Shown here in pieces: positions 30,959-40,895 of a stretch of 42,906 nt of DNA. Within the stretch, counting starts at the first letter, position 1. Every line of letters starts with the position of its first letter. A program made the position numbers and the translations under genes. The DNA comes from Mycobacteriales bacterium (GTDB taxonomy: Bacteria; Actinomycetota; Actinomycetes; JAFAQI01; DASSKL01), in contig DASSKL010000019.1 of NCBI GenBank assembly GCA_035690485.1, positions 1 through 42,906 of the forward strand, written 5' to 3'. The notes beneath the pieces are model-generated. The model searched no databases, was not told the origin of the DNA, and saw only the letters and a program-made list of their open reading frames with translations.

Positions 30959-31096
30959 GGGGAAGAGCCTCCTCCCACCGGTGACGACTTCGTGCGACAA
31001 CGGCGTGCATGGGGTCAACAGCGACGTGCTGCACCGTGGGCGAAGCCAGTGTAGGTGCCGCGGGGGCCGTTGTGCCCAGCCCGGTGCCGGCGGTCG

Positions 31097-33553
31097 TCAG
31101 CCGCCGCGCAACGTGACCAGGATCCCCGCGAGCTCCTCCGGTCGCACCAGCACGTCACGTGCCTTGGAACCCTCCGACGGCCCGACGATGCCGCGGCTTT
31201 CCATCAGGTCCATGAGCCGGCCGGCCTTGGCGAAGCCCACGCGCAGCTTGCGCTGCAGCATCGACGTCGAGCCGAACTGCGTGCTCACGACGAGCTCGAC
31301 GGCCTGCAGCAGCAGGTCGAGGTCGTCGCCGATCTCCTCGTCGATCTCGCGGGTGCTCTCGCCACCGCCGAAGACGTCCTCGCGGAACGCGGGTTCCATC
31401 TGCTCCCGGCAGTGCCGCACCACCCGCTCGATCTCGGTCTCGGTGACGAGGGCGCCCTGCAGGCGGATCGGCTTGCCCGCCCCCATCGGCAGGAACAGCG
31501 CGTCGCCGAGCCCGACGAGCTTCTCGGCGCCGGGCTGGTCGAGGATCACCCGGCTGTCGGCCAGGCTCGACGTGGCGAAGGCCAGCCGGCTCGGCACGTT
31601 GGCCTTGATCAGCCCGGTGACGACGTCGACGCTCGGCCGCTGGGTCGCGAGCACCAGGTGGATGCCGGCGGCACGGGCGAGCTGGGTGATGCGGACGATC
31701 GCGTCCTCGACGTCGCGGGGAGCGACCATCATCAGGTCGGCGAGCTCGTCGATGATGACGAGGATGTAGGGGTAGGGCGCGTAGACCCGTTCGCTGCCGG
31801 GCGGCGGCTTGAGCTTGCCCGAGCGCACCGCGCGGTTGAAGTCGTCGACGTGCTTGTAGCCGCTGGCGGCCAGGTCGTCGTAGCGCAGGTCCATCTCCCG
31901 CACGACCCACTGCAGCGCCTCGGCCGCCTTCTTCGGCTGCACGATGATCGGGGTGACGAGGTGCGGGATGCCCTCGTAGTGGTTGAGCTCGACCCGCTTG
32001 GGGTCGACGAGCACCAGGCGCACCTCGTCGGGCGTGGCCCTGGTGAGGATCGACGTGATCAGCGTGTTGATGCACGTCGACTTGCCGGAGCCGGTCGCAC
32101 CCGCGACCAGGATGTGCGGCATCTTCGCGAGGTTGGCGACGATGAAGCGGCCCTCGACGTCCTTGCCCAACCCCACGACGAGCGGGTGGTGGTCGCTCGT
32201 CGCCGGGTGCGAGCGCAGCACGTCGCCGAGGCTGACCACCTCGCGGTCGGTGTTGGGGATCTCGACACCGATCGCCGACTTGCCAGGGATCACGTCGATG
32301 ATGCGGACGTCGGGACTCGCGACGGCGTAGGCGATGTTGCGCTGCAACGCCTTGATGCGCTCGACCTTGACCGCCGGGCCGAGCGCGACCTCGTAGCGGG
32401 TGACGGTGGGGCCGCGGGTGAAGCCGACGACCGACGCGTCGACGTCGAACTCATCGAAGACCTGCGACAGCGACTCGATGACGGTGTCGTTGGCCTTGGT
32501 CCGGGTCTTCGGCGGGGAGCCGTCGCCGAGCAGGTCGGGCGGCGGCAGCCGGTAGTCGCCGTCCTGCGCGGTCAGCGCCAGCTGCTCGGCCCGGGTCGGG
32601 GACGCCGTGTGCTGCGGCGGCACCACCACGGGTGCCGCCGGCTCGGGAGTGACCTCGGTCGGGTCGGCGACGAGCGGCGACACGTCGAACGGCGCCGAGT
32701 CGAGCGGCTCCGCCATCGACCCCTGCCGGCGGCGCGGGCGGCTGCGGCGCAACGGGGGCAGCGCCTCGTCGGCGGCCGGCTCGCCCTCGACCGGCGCACG
32801 GCGGCGGAGCAGCCGATCGCGCAGCAGGGCCAGCCGCTGCGGGATCGCGTGGACGGGGGTGGCGGTCAGGACGAGCACGCCGAACAGCGCGAGCAGCACG
32901 AGCAGCGGGCCGGCCAGGTAGCCGGTGACCGCGCGGGCGAGGGGCTCCCCCGCGATCACGCCGACGACGCCGCCGGCGGCGCGGCGGCCGGCGCCGGTCT
33001 GGGGCAGCCCGTGGACCACGTGCAGCAGGCCGAGGACGCCGAGCGCCAGCGCGGCCCACCCGATGATCAAGCGGCCGCGACCGGCCGGGTCGGAGGGCCG
33101 GCGCAGGAAGCGCCAGCCGGCGCCGAGCAGCACCAGCGGAACCGCGGCGGAGCCGGCCCCCACGAGGGTGCGGATGACGCCGGCGACGCCGTGGCCGAGC
33201 GGGCCGGCGCCGTGCCACCAGACCCCGACGGCGGCGACGAGAGCAAGGGCGAGGGCGGCCAGGCCGAGGCCGTCGCGCCGGTGCGCCGGGTCCAGCTCGC
33301 GCGCGCCCCGACCGGTGCTGCGGGCGAGCCCGCCGACGGCCCGGGCGATGAGCATCCACACCCCCGCGACCAGGCGGGCGAGTGCCCTCAGCAGCCGCCC
33401 GGGCAGGCCGGGACCGGCGGGCCGGCGCGCGGACGGCCGCCGCGTCGAGGAACGGTTGGCCGTGCGGCCACGGCTCGGCGGCGTACGCCGCTTCGCCGGC
33501 GCCCGGCCGGTGGCGGGCGCGGCGCGGGTTGCGGTCGAGCCCCGGGTCGGCAT
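31097..33553 (-). CDS. ftsK: DNA translocase FtsK
   Basis: FtsK pumps chromosomal DNA through the division septum or spore septum. The 818-residue protein has a basic Arg-rich start, four membrane helices (about 97-112, 122-146, 161-181, 212-232), a 120-residue linker, the alpha/beta motor with Walker A AGATGSGKS (484-492) and Walker B ILVIIDELADLMM, then ATQRPSVDVVTGLIKANVPSR. The C-terminal gamma domain (TQFGSTSMLQRKLRVGFAKAGRLMDLME) reads KOPS-like sequences. It lacks a clear Shine-Dalgarno; TAGGCT lies 7 bases before the ATG inside a small dyad. Confidence 0.97.
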   Translation of the reverse strand: MPTRGSTATRAAPATGRAPAKRRTPPSRGRTANRSSTRRPSARRPAGPGLPGRLLRALARLVAGVWMLIARAVGGLARSTGRGARELDPAHRRDGLGLAALALALVAAVGVWWHGAGPLGHGVAGVIRTLVGAGSAAVPLVLLGAGWRFLRRPSDPAGRGRLIIGWAALALGVLGLLHVVHGLPQTGAGRRAAGGVVGVIAGEPLARAVTGYLAGPLLVLLALFGVLVLTATPVHAIPQRLALLRDRLLRRRAPVEGEPAADEALPPLRRSRPRRRQGSMAEPLDSAPFDVSPLVADPTEVTPEPAAPVVVPPQHTASPTRAEQLALTAQDGDYRLPPPDLLGDGSPPKTRTKANDTVIESLSQVFDEFDVDASVVGFTRGPTVTRYEVALGPAVKVERIKALQRNIAYAVASPDVRIIDVIPGKSAIGVEIPNTDREVVSLGDVLRSHPATSDHHPLVVGLGKDVEGRFIVANLAKMPHILVAGATGSGKSTCINTLITSILTRATPDEVRLVLVDPKRVELNHYEGIPHLVTPIIVQPKKAAEALQWVVREMDLRYDDLAASGYKHVDDFNRAVRSGKLKPPPGSERVYAPYPYILVIIDELADLMMVAPRDVEDAIVRITQLARAAGIHLVLATQRPSVDVVTGLIKANVPSRLAFATSSLADSRVILDQPGAEKLVGLGDALFLPMGAGKPIRLQGALVTETEIERVVRHCREQMEPAFREDVFGGGESTREIDEEIGDDLDLLLQAVELVVSTQFGSTSMLQRKLRVGFAKAGRLMDLMESRGIVGPSEGSKARDVLVRPEELAGILVTLRGG

Positions 33554-33560
33554 GGTGATC

Positions 33561-33566
33561 AGCCTA
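33561..33566 (-). promoter_or_regulatory. TAnnnT element for leaderless ftsK
   Basis: TAGGCT on the minus strand ends 7 bases before the ftsK ATG. It overlaps an arm of the adjacent inverted repeat. Confidence 0.4.
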
Positions 33567-33576
33567 CGGCGTAGGC
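33562..33576. repeat. GCCTAC-GGC-GTAGGC tight dyad at ftsK
   Basis: Perfect 6-bp arms with a 3-base centre, directly upstream of ftsK and 59 bases after the rnj stop. It may be a weak rnj terminator, or an operator, since it covers most of the candidate ftsK -10. Confidence 0.45.
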
Positions 33577-33635
33577 CTCAACTGTCACAGCAGCAACAGT
33601 GCGGGCGCGTCGCCGCGGGGGACGGCGGGTCGCGA

Positions 33636-35324
33636 TCAGATCTCGACGACCACCGGGATGATCATCGGGCGCCGCCGGTAGGTGTCGTTGACCCACTTGC
33701 CGACGATGCGCCGCACGATCTGCTGCAGCTGGTGCACCTCGGCCACGCCCTCGCGAGCGGCGTCGGCGAGGGCGTCCTCGATCAGTGGGCGCACCTCGTC
33801 GAAGCGGTCGACGTCCTCGGTGAAGCCGCGGGCGAGGATCTCCGGTCCGGCGGTCACCTTGCCGCTGGTGGAGTCGACCACGGTGACGATCGTGACGAAC
33901 CCTTCGTTGCCGAGGATGCGGCGGTCCTTCAGCGACGACTCGGCCACGTCGCCGACCGCGAGCCCGTCGACGTAAACGTAGCCGCACGGGATCTGCCCGA
34001 CGACCGAGGCCTTTCCGTCGACGAGATCGACGACGACACCGTCGTCCGCGAGCACGACGTTGTCGCGGGGAACGCCGGCGGCCGCGGCGAGTGCGGCGTG
34101 GGCGCGCAGGTGGCGCCACTCCCCGTGCACCGGCATGAGGTTGCTCGGCCGGGTGGCGTTGAGGACGTAGAGCAGCTCGCCGGCCGGGGCGTGCCCGGAG
34201 ACGTGCACGAGTGCGACGTCCTTGTGCACGACGTTGGCGCCCCACCGGGCCAGTCCGTTGATGACGCGGTAGACCGCGGTCTCGTTGCCGGGCACCAGCG
34301 AGGAGGCGAGGACGATCGTGTCGCCCGGCTCGATGCGGATCGTGCGGTGGTCACGGTTGGCCATCCGCGACAGCGCCGACATCGGCTCGCCCTGCGAGCC
34401 GGTCGACACGAGCACGACCCGGTCGGGCGGCATCTCCTCGGCCTGGCGCAGGTCGACGACCAGGTCGCCGGGCATCCTCAGGTAGCCCAGGTCGCGGGCG
34501 ATGCCCATGTTGCGGACCATCGACCGGCCGACGAACGCGACCTTGCGGCCGTGCTTGTGCGCCACGTCGAGCACCTGCTGCACGCGGTGCACGTGGCTGG
34601 CGAAGCAGGCGACGATCACCCGGCGGCCGGCGCCGCGGAAGACCTCCTCGAGCACCGGACCGATCTCGCGCTCGGACACGACGAAGCCGGGCACCTCGGC
34701 GTTGGTGGAGTCCGACAGCAGCAGGTCGACGCCCTCCCGGCCCAGCCGGAAGAAGCCGCCGAGGTCGGTGAGCCGGCCGTCGAGCGGCAGCTGGTCCATC
34801 TTGAAGTCGCCGGTGTGCAGCACGAGCCCGGCCGCCGTGCGGATCGAGACGCCGAGCGCGTCGGGGATCGAGTGGTTGACGGCGAAGAACTCGCACTCGA
34901 ACGGCCCGAACCGCTGCACCTGCCCCTCGCGCACGACCTGCGTCTGCGGCGAGATGCGGTGCTCGTCGAGCTTGCCCTGCAGCAGCGCGAGCGTGAGCCG
35001 CGAGCCGACGATCGGGACGTCGGGGCACTCCCGCAAGAGGTAGGGAACGGCGCCGATGTGGTCCTCGTGCCCGTGGGTGAGGATCACGGCCTCGAGGTCG
35101 TCCCACCGGTCGCGCAGGTAGGTGAAGTCGGGCAGGATCAGGTCGACGCCCGGCTGCTCCGTCTCGGGGAAGAGCACCCCGCAGTCGACGACGAGCAACC
35201 TGCCGCGGTGCTCGAAGACCGTCATGTTGCGGCCGATCTCGCCCAGGCCGCCGAGCGCGACGACCCGCAGCCCGTCGGCCGGCAGCGGGGGCGGCGGGCC
35301 CAGCTCGGGGTGCGGGTGGCTCAT
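33636..35324 (-). CDS. rnj: Ribonuclease J
   Basis: RNase J is a metallo-beta-lactamase/beta-CASP nuclease with endo- and 5'-to-3' exonuclease activity, important in rRNA and mRNA processing. The 562-residue length equals that of its actinobacterial relatives. The metal site is THGHEDHIGA (His84, His86, Asp88, His89), with LHTGDFKMDQ and DSTNAEVPG further on and the beta-CASP segment VACFASHVHRVQQV; VHGEWRHL supplies late metal and phosphate contacts. MSHPHPELG at 35324 is taken as the start; the frame extends to 35576 through dapA. It follows dapA by 34 bases and is probably cotranscribed. Confidence 0.96.
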   Translation of the reverse strand: MSHPHPELGPPPPLPADGLRVVALGGLGEIGRNMTVFEHRGRLLVVDCGVLFPETEQPGVDLILPDFTYLRDRWDDLEAVILTHGHEDHIGAVPYLLRECPDVPIVGSRLTLALLQGKLDEHRISPQTQVVREGQVQRFGPFECEFFAVNHSIPDALGVSIRTAAGLVLHTGDFKMDQLPLDGRLTDLGGFFRLGREGVDLLLSDSTNAEVPGFVVSEREIGPVLEEVFRGAGRRVIVACFASHVHRVQQVLDVAHKHGRKVAFVGRSMVRNMGIARDLGYLRMPGDLVVDLRQAEEMPPDRVVLVSTGSQGEPMSALSRMANRDHRTIRIEPGDTIVLASSLVPGNETAVYRVINGLARWGANVVHKDVALVHVSGHAPAGELLYVLNATRPSNLMPVHGEWRHLRAHAALAAAAGVPRDNVVLADDGVVVDLVDGKASVVGQIPCGYVYVDGLAVGDVAESSLKDRRILGNEGFVTIVTVVDSTSGKVTAGPEILARGFTEDVDRFDEVRPLIEDALADAAREGVAEVHQLQQIVRRIVGKWVNDTYRRRPMIIPVVVEI

Positions 35325-35358
35325 GCCGCGACCGCCGCGGCGCGCCCGGCGGACCTGC

Positions 35359-36264
35359 TCACAGGCTGATCCCGGCGTCGGCCAGGTCCCGGCGCAGCTG
35401 CCCGACCTCGTCGTCGGTCGCGTCGACCAGCGGCGGCCGCACGGGCCCGGCGGGCAACCCGGCCAGCCGCAGCGCCGCCTTCGACATGATCGCGCCCTGA
35501 GTGCGGAAGAACCCGGCGTAGGCCGGCAGCAGCGAGCGGTTGATCTCGATCGCCCGTCGCACGTCGCCGGCGGCATGCGCCGCCACGAGGTCGACGAGCC
35601 GCCGGCTGACCAGGTGGCCGGGCACGCTGACCACGCCGACCGCGCCGACCGCGAGCAGCGGCAGCGTGAGGATGTCGGTGCCGGAGTAGTAGGCGAGGTC
35701 GGTGCGGGCCAGCACCTCGGTGGCCGCCGCCAGGTCGTCCTTGGCGTCCTTCACCGCGACGATCCGCTCGTGCTCGGCCAGTCGCACCAGCGTCTCGGTC
35801 GCGATCGGGACGCCGGAGCGGCCGGGAATGTCATAGAGCATCGACGGCAACCCGGTCGCGTCGGCGACCGTGCGGAAGTGGTGCAACAACCCGGCCTGCG
35901 GGGGCTTGGAGTAGTAGGGCGTCACGACCAGCAGGCCGTGGGCGCCGGCCTTCTCGGCCTGCCGGGCCAGCTCCACGGTGTGCGCGGTGTCGTTGGTGCC
36001 GACACCCGCGACCACGTGCGCCCGGTCGCCGACGGCCTCGACGACGGCACGGAGCAGCCGCTCCTTCTCCTCGTCGGTGGTGGTCGGCGACTCCCCCGTC
36101 GTACCGCTGATGACGAGCCCGTCGCACCGCTCGTCGACGAGGTGGGCGGCCAGCCGCTGGGCGCCATCGAGGTCGAGCGCGAGGTCGTCGGTGAACGGCG
36201 TCACCATCGCCACGAGGACGCGGCCGAACGGTGTGGCCGGCGACCCGCCGGGTGTTGCAGCCAT
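35359..36264 (-). CDS. dapA: 4-hydroxy-tetrahydrodipicolinate synthase
   Basis: DapA condenses pyruvate with aspartate semialdehyde, the first step specific to diaminopimelate and lysine. The 301-residue TIM barrel has GTTGESPT (Thr55-Thr56), YYSKPPQAG (Tyr118), the catalytic Tyr144 in LYDIPGR and the Schiff-base Lys172 in AVKDAK. The ATG has no Shine-Dalgarno; TAGCGT lies 6 bases upstream, implying a leaderless transcript. dapB is about 2.5 kb away on the same strand and rnj follows closely. Confidence 0.97.
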   Translation of the reverse strand: MAATPGGSPATPFGRVLVAMVTPFTDDLALDLDGAQRLAAHLVDERCDGLVISGTTGESPTTTDEEKERLLRAVVEAVGDRAHVVAGVGTNDTAHTVELARQAEKAGAHGLLVVTPYYSKPPQAGLLHHFRTVADATGLPSMLYDIPGRSGVPIATETLVRLAEHERIVAVKDAKDDLAAATEVLARTDLAYYSGTDILTLPLLAVGAVGVVSVPGHLVSRRLVDLVAAHAAGDVRRAIEINRSLLPAYAGFFRTQGAIMSKAALRLAGLPAGPVRPPLVDATDDEVGQLRRDLADAGISL

Positions 36265-36270
36265 GAGCGA

Positions 36271-36276
36271 ACGCTA
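36271..36276 (-). promoter_or_regulatory. TAnnnT element for leaderless dapA
   Basis: TAGCGT on the minus strand ends 6 bases before the dapA ATG. A GC-rich stem (CCCGCC / GGCGGG) lies directly upstream of it. Confidence 0.45.
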
Positions 36277-36299
36277 CCCGCCTCGCCCGGCGGGCACCG

Positions 36300-36842
36300 T
36301 CACGCCTGCGCCGCGCGCCGCCCCTCGCGCAGCGCGGTGACCTCGGTGCCGATGTCACCGGCCAGCGCCTGCGGGTCCTCACCCGGAAGCACGGACAGCG
36401 ACTCGACCGCACCGGCGCGCACCTGGTCGGCCATCGTCACCAGGTCGCGCACCCGCTCCGTCGCCGCGCGCAGCTGTGCGGGGTCGGGGCGGCCCCGGCC
36501 CAGCGCGGCGAGGGTCGCGTCATGCGCCCGGGCGAGGCTTTCGAGCCGGTCGAGCAGCGCGGGCAGGTCACCGACGGGGGCGTGCGCGCGGACGGCGTCG
36601 CGGACGGCGCCCCGGGCCGCGTCGACCGCGCGGCCGAGCCGCCAGCGCAGCACCCCGATCCGCGGAGATCCGCCACCGGCGAGGCGCAGCGCCAGCAACA
36701 TCTGCTGCACGAACGGCTCCTCGCGCGCGGTGAGCACCTGACGCACCCGGCGGCGGAACAGCAGCATCGTGCGCACGGCGCTGCCCACCGCGAACACCAT
36801 CAGGATGACGGCAACGGCGACGAGCACCTCGGGGACGAGCAC
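36300..36842 (-). CDS. Small membrane-anchored protein of unknown function
   Basis: A 180-residue protein with one N-terminal membrane helix (about 4-25: PEVLVAVAVILMVFAVGSAV) and a cytoplasmic, mostly helical, Arg/Ala-rich domain (about 30-175). I do not recognise a family or motif. It starts with GTG; TACGGT lies 6 bases upstream and GAAGGG sits in between, too close to be a normal Shine-Dalgarno. It lies between thyX and dapA. Codon bias matches its neighbours, so it is a real resident gene. Confidence 0.75.
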   Translation of the reverse strand: MLVPEVLVAVAVILMVFAVGSAVRTMLLFRRRVRQVLTAREEPFVQQMLLALRLAGGGSPRIGVLRWRLGRAVDAARGAVRDAVRAHAPVGDLPALLDRLESLARAHDATLAALGRGRPDPAQLRAATERVRDLVTMADQVRAGAVESLSVLPGEDPQALAGDIGTEVTALREGRRAAQA

Positions 36843-36848
36843 CCCTTC

Positions 36849-36854
36849 ACCGTA
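36849..36854 (-). promoter_or_regulatory. TAnnnT element before the small membrane protein
   Basis: TACGGT on the minus strand ends 6 bases before the GTG at 36840-36842. Confidence 0.4.
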
Positions 36855-36862
36855 CGCCGGAA

Positions 36863-36877
36863 CCGGGGCCGCCCCGG
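36863..36877 (-). terminator. Candidate thyX terminator hairpin
   Basis: CCGGGG (36863-36868), a 3-base loop and CCCCGG (36872-36877) form a compact GC stem 19 bases after the thyX stop. No U-tract follows. Confidence 0.45.
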
Positions 36878-36896
36878 CCCGAAATCACGCGACGGA

Positions 36897-37619
36897 TCAG
36901 GGGCTGACGCGGCCGAACTCGTTGAACGACTGGTAGGTCAGCGGCATCAGCCGGGCGAAGTGCTCCTCCATCTGCTCGGCGACCATCTCGATCTCCCGCT
37001 GGGGGAAGCTCGGGAACATCGACCCCTCGCGCTTGGTGCGCAGCGACAGGAAGTGCATGAGGGCACGGGCGTTGCAGGAGGCGTACATCGACGAGTAGGT
37101 CGCCACGGGCAGGACGCCGCGGGCCACCTCGCGGGCGACGCCGGCGGCGAGCATCTGCTCGTAGGCCTGGTAGGCCGCGGCACAGGCGCCGCGGGTGGCC
37201 TCCTCGACGATCGCGTGCTGCTCCGGCGTGCCGTCGACGAACGTGTAGGCGCCCGCCTTGCCCTCCTGCACCAGCGCCCGCTGCGGGCCCGGCACGTAGA
37301 AGACCGGCTTGAGCTGGCGGTAGCGCCCGCTCTCCTCGTTGTAGGAGAACGTGCGGTGGCGCATGTGCTCGCGGAAGACGAAGATCGGCGCCCGCACCAG
37401 GAACGTGAAGTGCGAGTGCTCGAACGGGCTGCCGTGCCGGTCGCGCATCAGGTAGCGGATCAGGCCGGCGGAGCGCGACGGGTCCTGGTCGGCGGCCTCC
37501 AGCGACTTCTCCCCCGCCGTGGACACCCGGGCGGCCCACACGACGTCGGCATCGGACGCGCTGGCCTTCACGAGCTCGACGGTGACGTCGCTGCGGAACT
37601 CGATGTCGTGCTCGCCCAT
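36897..37619 (-). CDS. thyX: Flavin-dependent thymidylate synthase
   Basis: ThyX makes dTMP from dUMP using FAD, NADPH and methylene-tetrahydrofolate, without producing dihydrofolate. The 240-residue protein has the ThyX motif RHR-x2-S-x-NE-x-S-x-RY at 87-100 (RHRTFSYNEESGRY), preceded by SPFEHSHFTFLVRAPIFVFREHM. The C-terminal RTKREGSMFPSFPQREIE holds further nucleotide contacts. MGEHDIEF at 37619 is the chosen start; TAGGTT lies 7 bases upstream and no Shine-Dalgarno is seen, so it is probably leaderless. With nrdJ it covers the deoxynucleotide branch in this window. Confidence 0.97.
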   Translation of the reverse strand: MGEHDIEFRSDVTVELVKASASDADVVWAARVSTAGEKSLEAADQDPSRSAGLIRYLMRDRHGSPFEHSHFTFLVRAPIFVFREHMRHRTFSYNEESGRYRQLKPVFYVPGPQRALVQEGKAGAYTFVDGTPEQHAIVEEATRGACAAAYQAYEQMLAAGVAREVARGVLPVATYSSMYASCNARALMHFLSLRTKREGSMFPSFPQREIEMVAEQMEEHFARLMPLTYQSFNEFGRVSP

Positions 37620-37626
37620 GGCCGCC

Positions 37627-37632
37627 AACCTA
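37627..37632 (-). promoter_or_regulatory. TAnnnT element for leaderless thyX
   Basis: TAGGTT on the minus strand ends 7 bases before the thyX ATG. TTGACC occurs further upstream, but at a 22-base spacing it is too far to be a standard -35. Confidence 0.45.
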
Positions 37633-37660
37633 ACTCCGCGCACCGACCATCGCCGGTCAA

Positions 37661-37676
37661 CGACGCTCTGGCGTCG
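37661..37676 (-). terminator. Candidate terminator after the diiron gene
   Basis: CGACGC (37661-37666), a 4-base loop and GCGTCG (37671-37676) lie 38 bases after the diiron gene stop and before the thyX -10. The stem is short; on the minus strand TTG follows. Confidence 0.35.
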
Positions 37677-37714
37677 CCGGATGGTCATGATCACGGAGGC
37701 TCGGTCACGGGGGG

Positions 37715-38743
37715 TCAGAAGACCGGGATGATGTCCTCCGCGCCGATCTCCCCCACGTCGACGCCGGAGATGTCGAGCTCGGGGATGCTGGGGAACTCGA
37801 TGCCCCACCGGTCGACGATCTTGCGAACCCGCGCGATCGCCGTACGCCAGTTGTCGGCCTGCTCCTCGTAGCCGAGGATGCCGAGCCCCGCGTCGCGGGC
37901 GATGCCGATGAGCACCCGGTGGTTGTCGAGGAAGTACGGCGGCAGGTCCCAGAACTGCGCCGGCGGCTCCCAGAGGATCATCGACAGGAACACGAAGCCG
38001 GCCCGCAGCTGCTTGGTCACCTGGACCTTGTGGGCGTCGGTCAGCCCGGGCCAGTCCTGCTCCAGGATCGTCATGCAGATCTGCAGATGACGGGCCTCGT
38101 CGCGGCCGATGCGGGTGAAGATCTCCTCGAACACCGGGTTGCGGGCACCGGTCGCCATCATCCGGAACAGCGTGGACGACGCGACCTCACCCATCATGAA
38201 GCTGGTGAAGACGACCGCGAGCGGGTGCTTGCCGAGGCTGGCCGAGTAGCCGTTCCAGTAGCGCCCGCCGTTGTGGTAGAGCCAGCCGATGTTGTTGTGG
38301 GCCGCGCGCTGGAGGTCGGTGCGCGGCTCCCAGTCGAGCGGCCCGCCCGGCCAGAGCAGCCCGATCGCCCGCTGGCAGCACTCCTCGTGGTTCATCTCGT
38401 CGCGGGTGATCGAGAAGAAGCACTTGCGGACCGGGTCCTCCTCGTGCTGCTCGAAGGCGTGGATCGTGGCCCGGGCGAAGACCGCCGGGCCGCTCGCGTC
38501 GAAGTTGGCCAGCAGCGCCCACCAGTAGGCCATGGCGAGGCGTTCGTCCTCGGTGTAGCGCTCCGGCGCCAGGGCGTCCCACGGCAGGTCGGCGGGGTTC
38601 CACAGCGCGCGCTTGGACTTCTCGTAGATCTCGGCGAGCTTGGGGGTCTCGACCCGCCACTCCATCGGGTAGATGTTCGGCTGCGGGATCACCGGCGCGG
38701 GCCAGAAACCACCCTCGGGGATGTGCAGCGCGCGCTCGGGCAC
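37715..38743 (-). CDS. Ferritin-like diiron protein, probable oxidase/oxygenase
   Basis: A 342-residue, all-helical protein. Two ExxH motifs in the ferritin-like pattern are visible: RDEMNHEE (Glu116, His119) and GRDEARH (Glu216, His219). Candidate carboxylate partners are in FEQHEED (about 98-102) and MMGEVASS (Glu186). This fits a four-helix diiron site as in ribonucleotide-reductase R2 or AurF-type N-oxygenases, but I cannot name the family or substrate. A GTG start with GGAGGTAGG just upstream is well supported. It lies between dapB and thyX, 70 bases after dapB. NrdJ needs no R2 subunit, so this is unlikely to be a reductase subunit. Confidence 0.8.
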   Translation of the reverse strand: MPERALHIPEGGFWPAPVIPQPNIYPMEWRVETPKLAEIYEKSKRALWNPADLPWDALAPERYTEDERLAMAYWWALLANFDASGPAVFARATIHAFEQHEEDPVRKCFFSITRDEMNHEECCQRAIGLLWPGGPLDWEPRTDLQRAAHNNIGWLYHNGGRYWNGYSASLGKHPLAVVFTSFMMGEVASSTLFRMMATGARNPVFEEIFTRIGRDEARHLQICMTILEQDWPGLTDAHKVQVTKQLRAGFVFLSMILWEPPAQFWDLPPYFLDNHRVLIGIARDAGLGILGYEEQADNWRTAIARVRKIVDRWGIEFPSIPELDISGVDVGEIGAEDIIPVF

Positions 38744-38813
38744 GGCCTACCTCCTCGGCTTGCTCCCATGGGACGCCCGCGCGGGAGCGCCGTCAAGCAC
38801 CCGGAGGGGCGCG

Positions 38814-40894
<2,081 letters not shown>

Positions 40895-40895
40895 G

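Noticed and set aside
31055-33574. 839-aa open frame on the + strand opposite ftsK
   Set aside because: Antisense shadow of a clearly coding ftsK; composition is repetitive Arg/Val/Gly/Asp.
37715-38743. R2 subunit of a class I ribonucleotide reductase
   Set aside because: No large subunit nearby, the R2 tyrosine context is not recognised, and NrdJ needs no R2.
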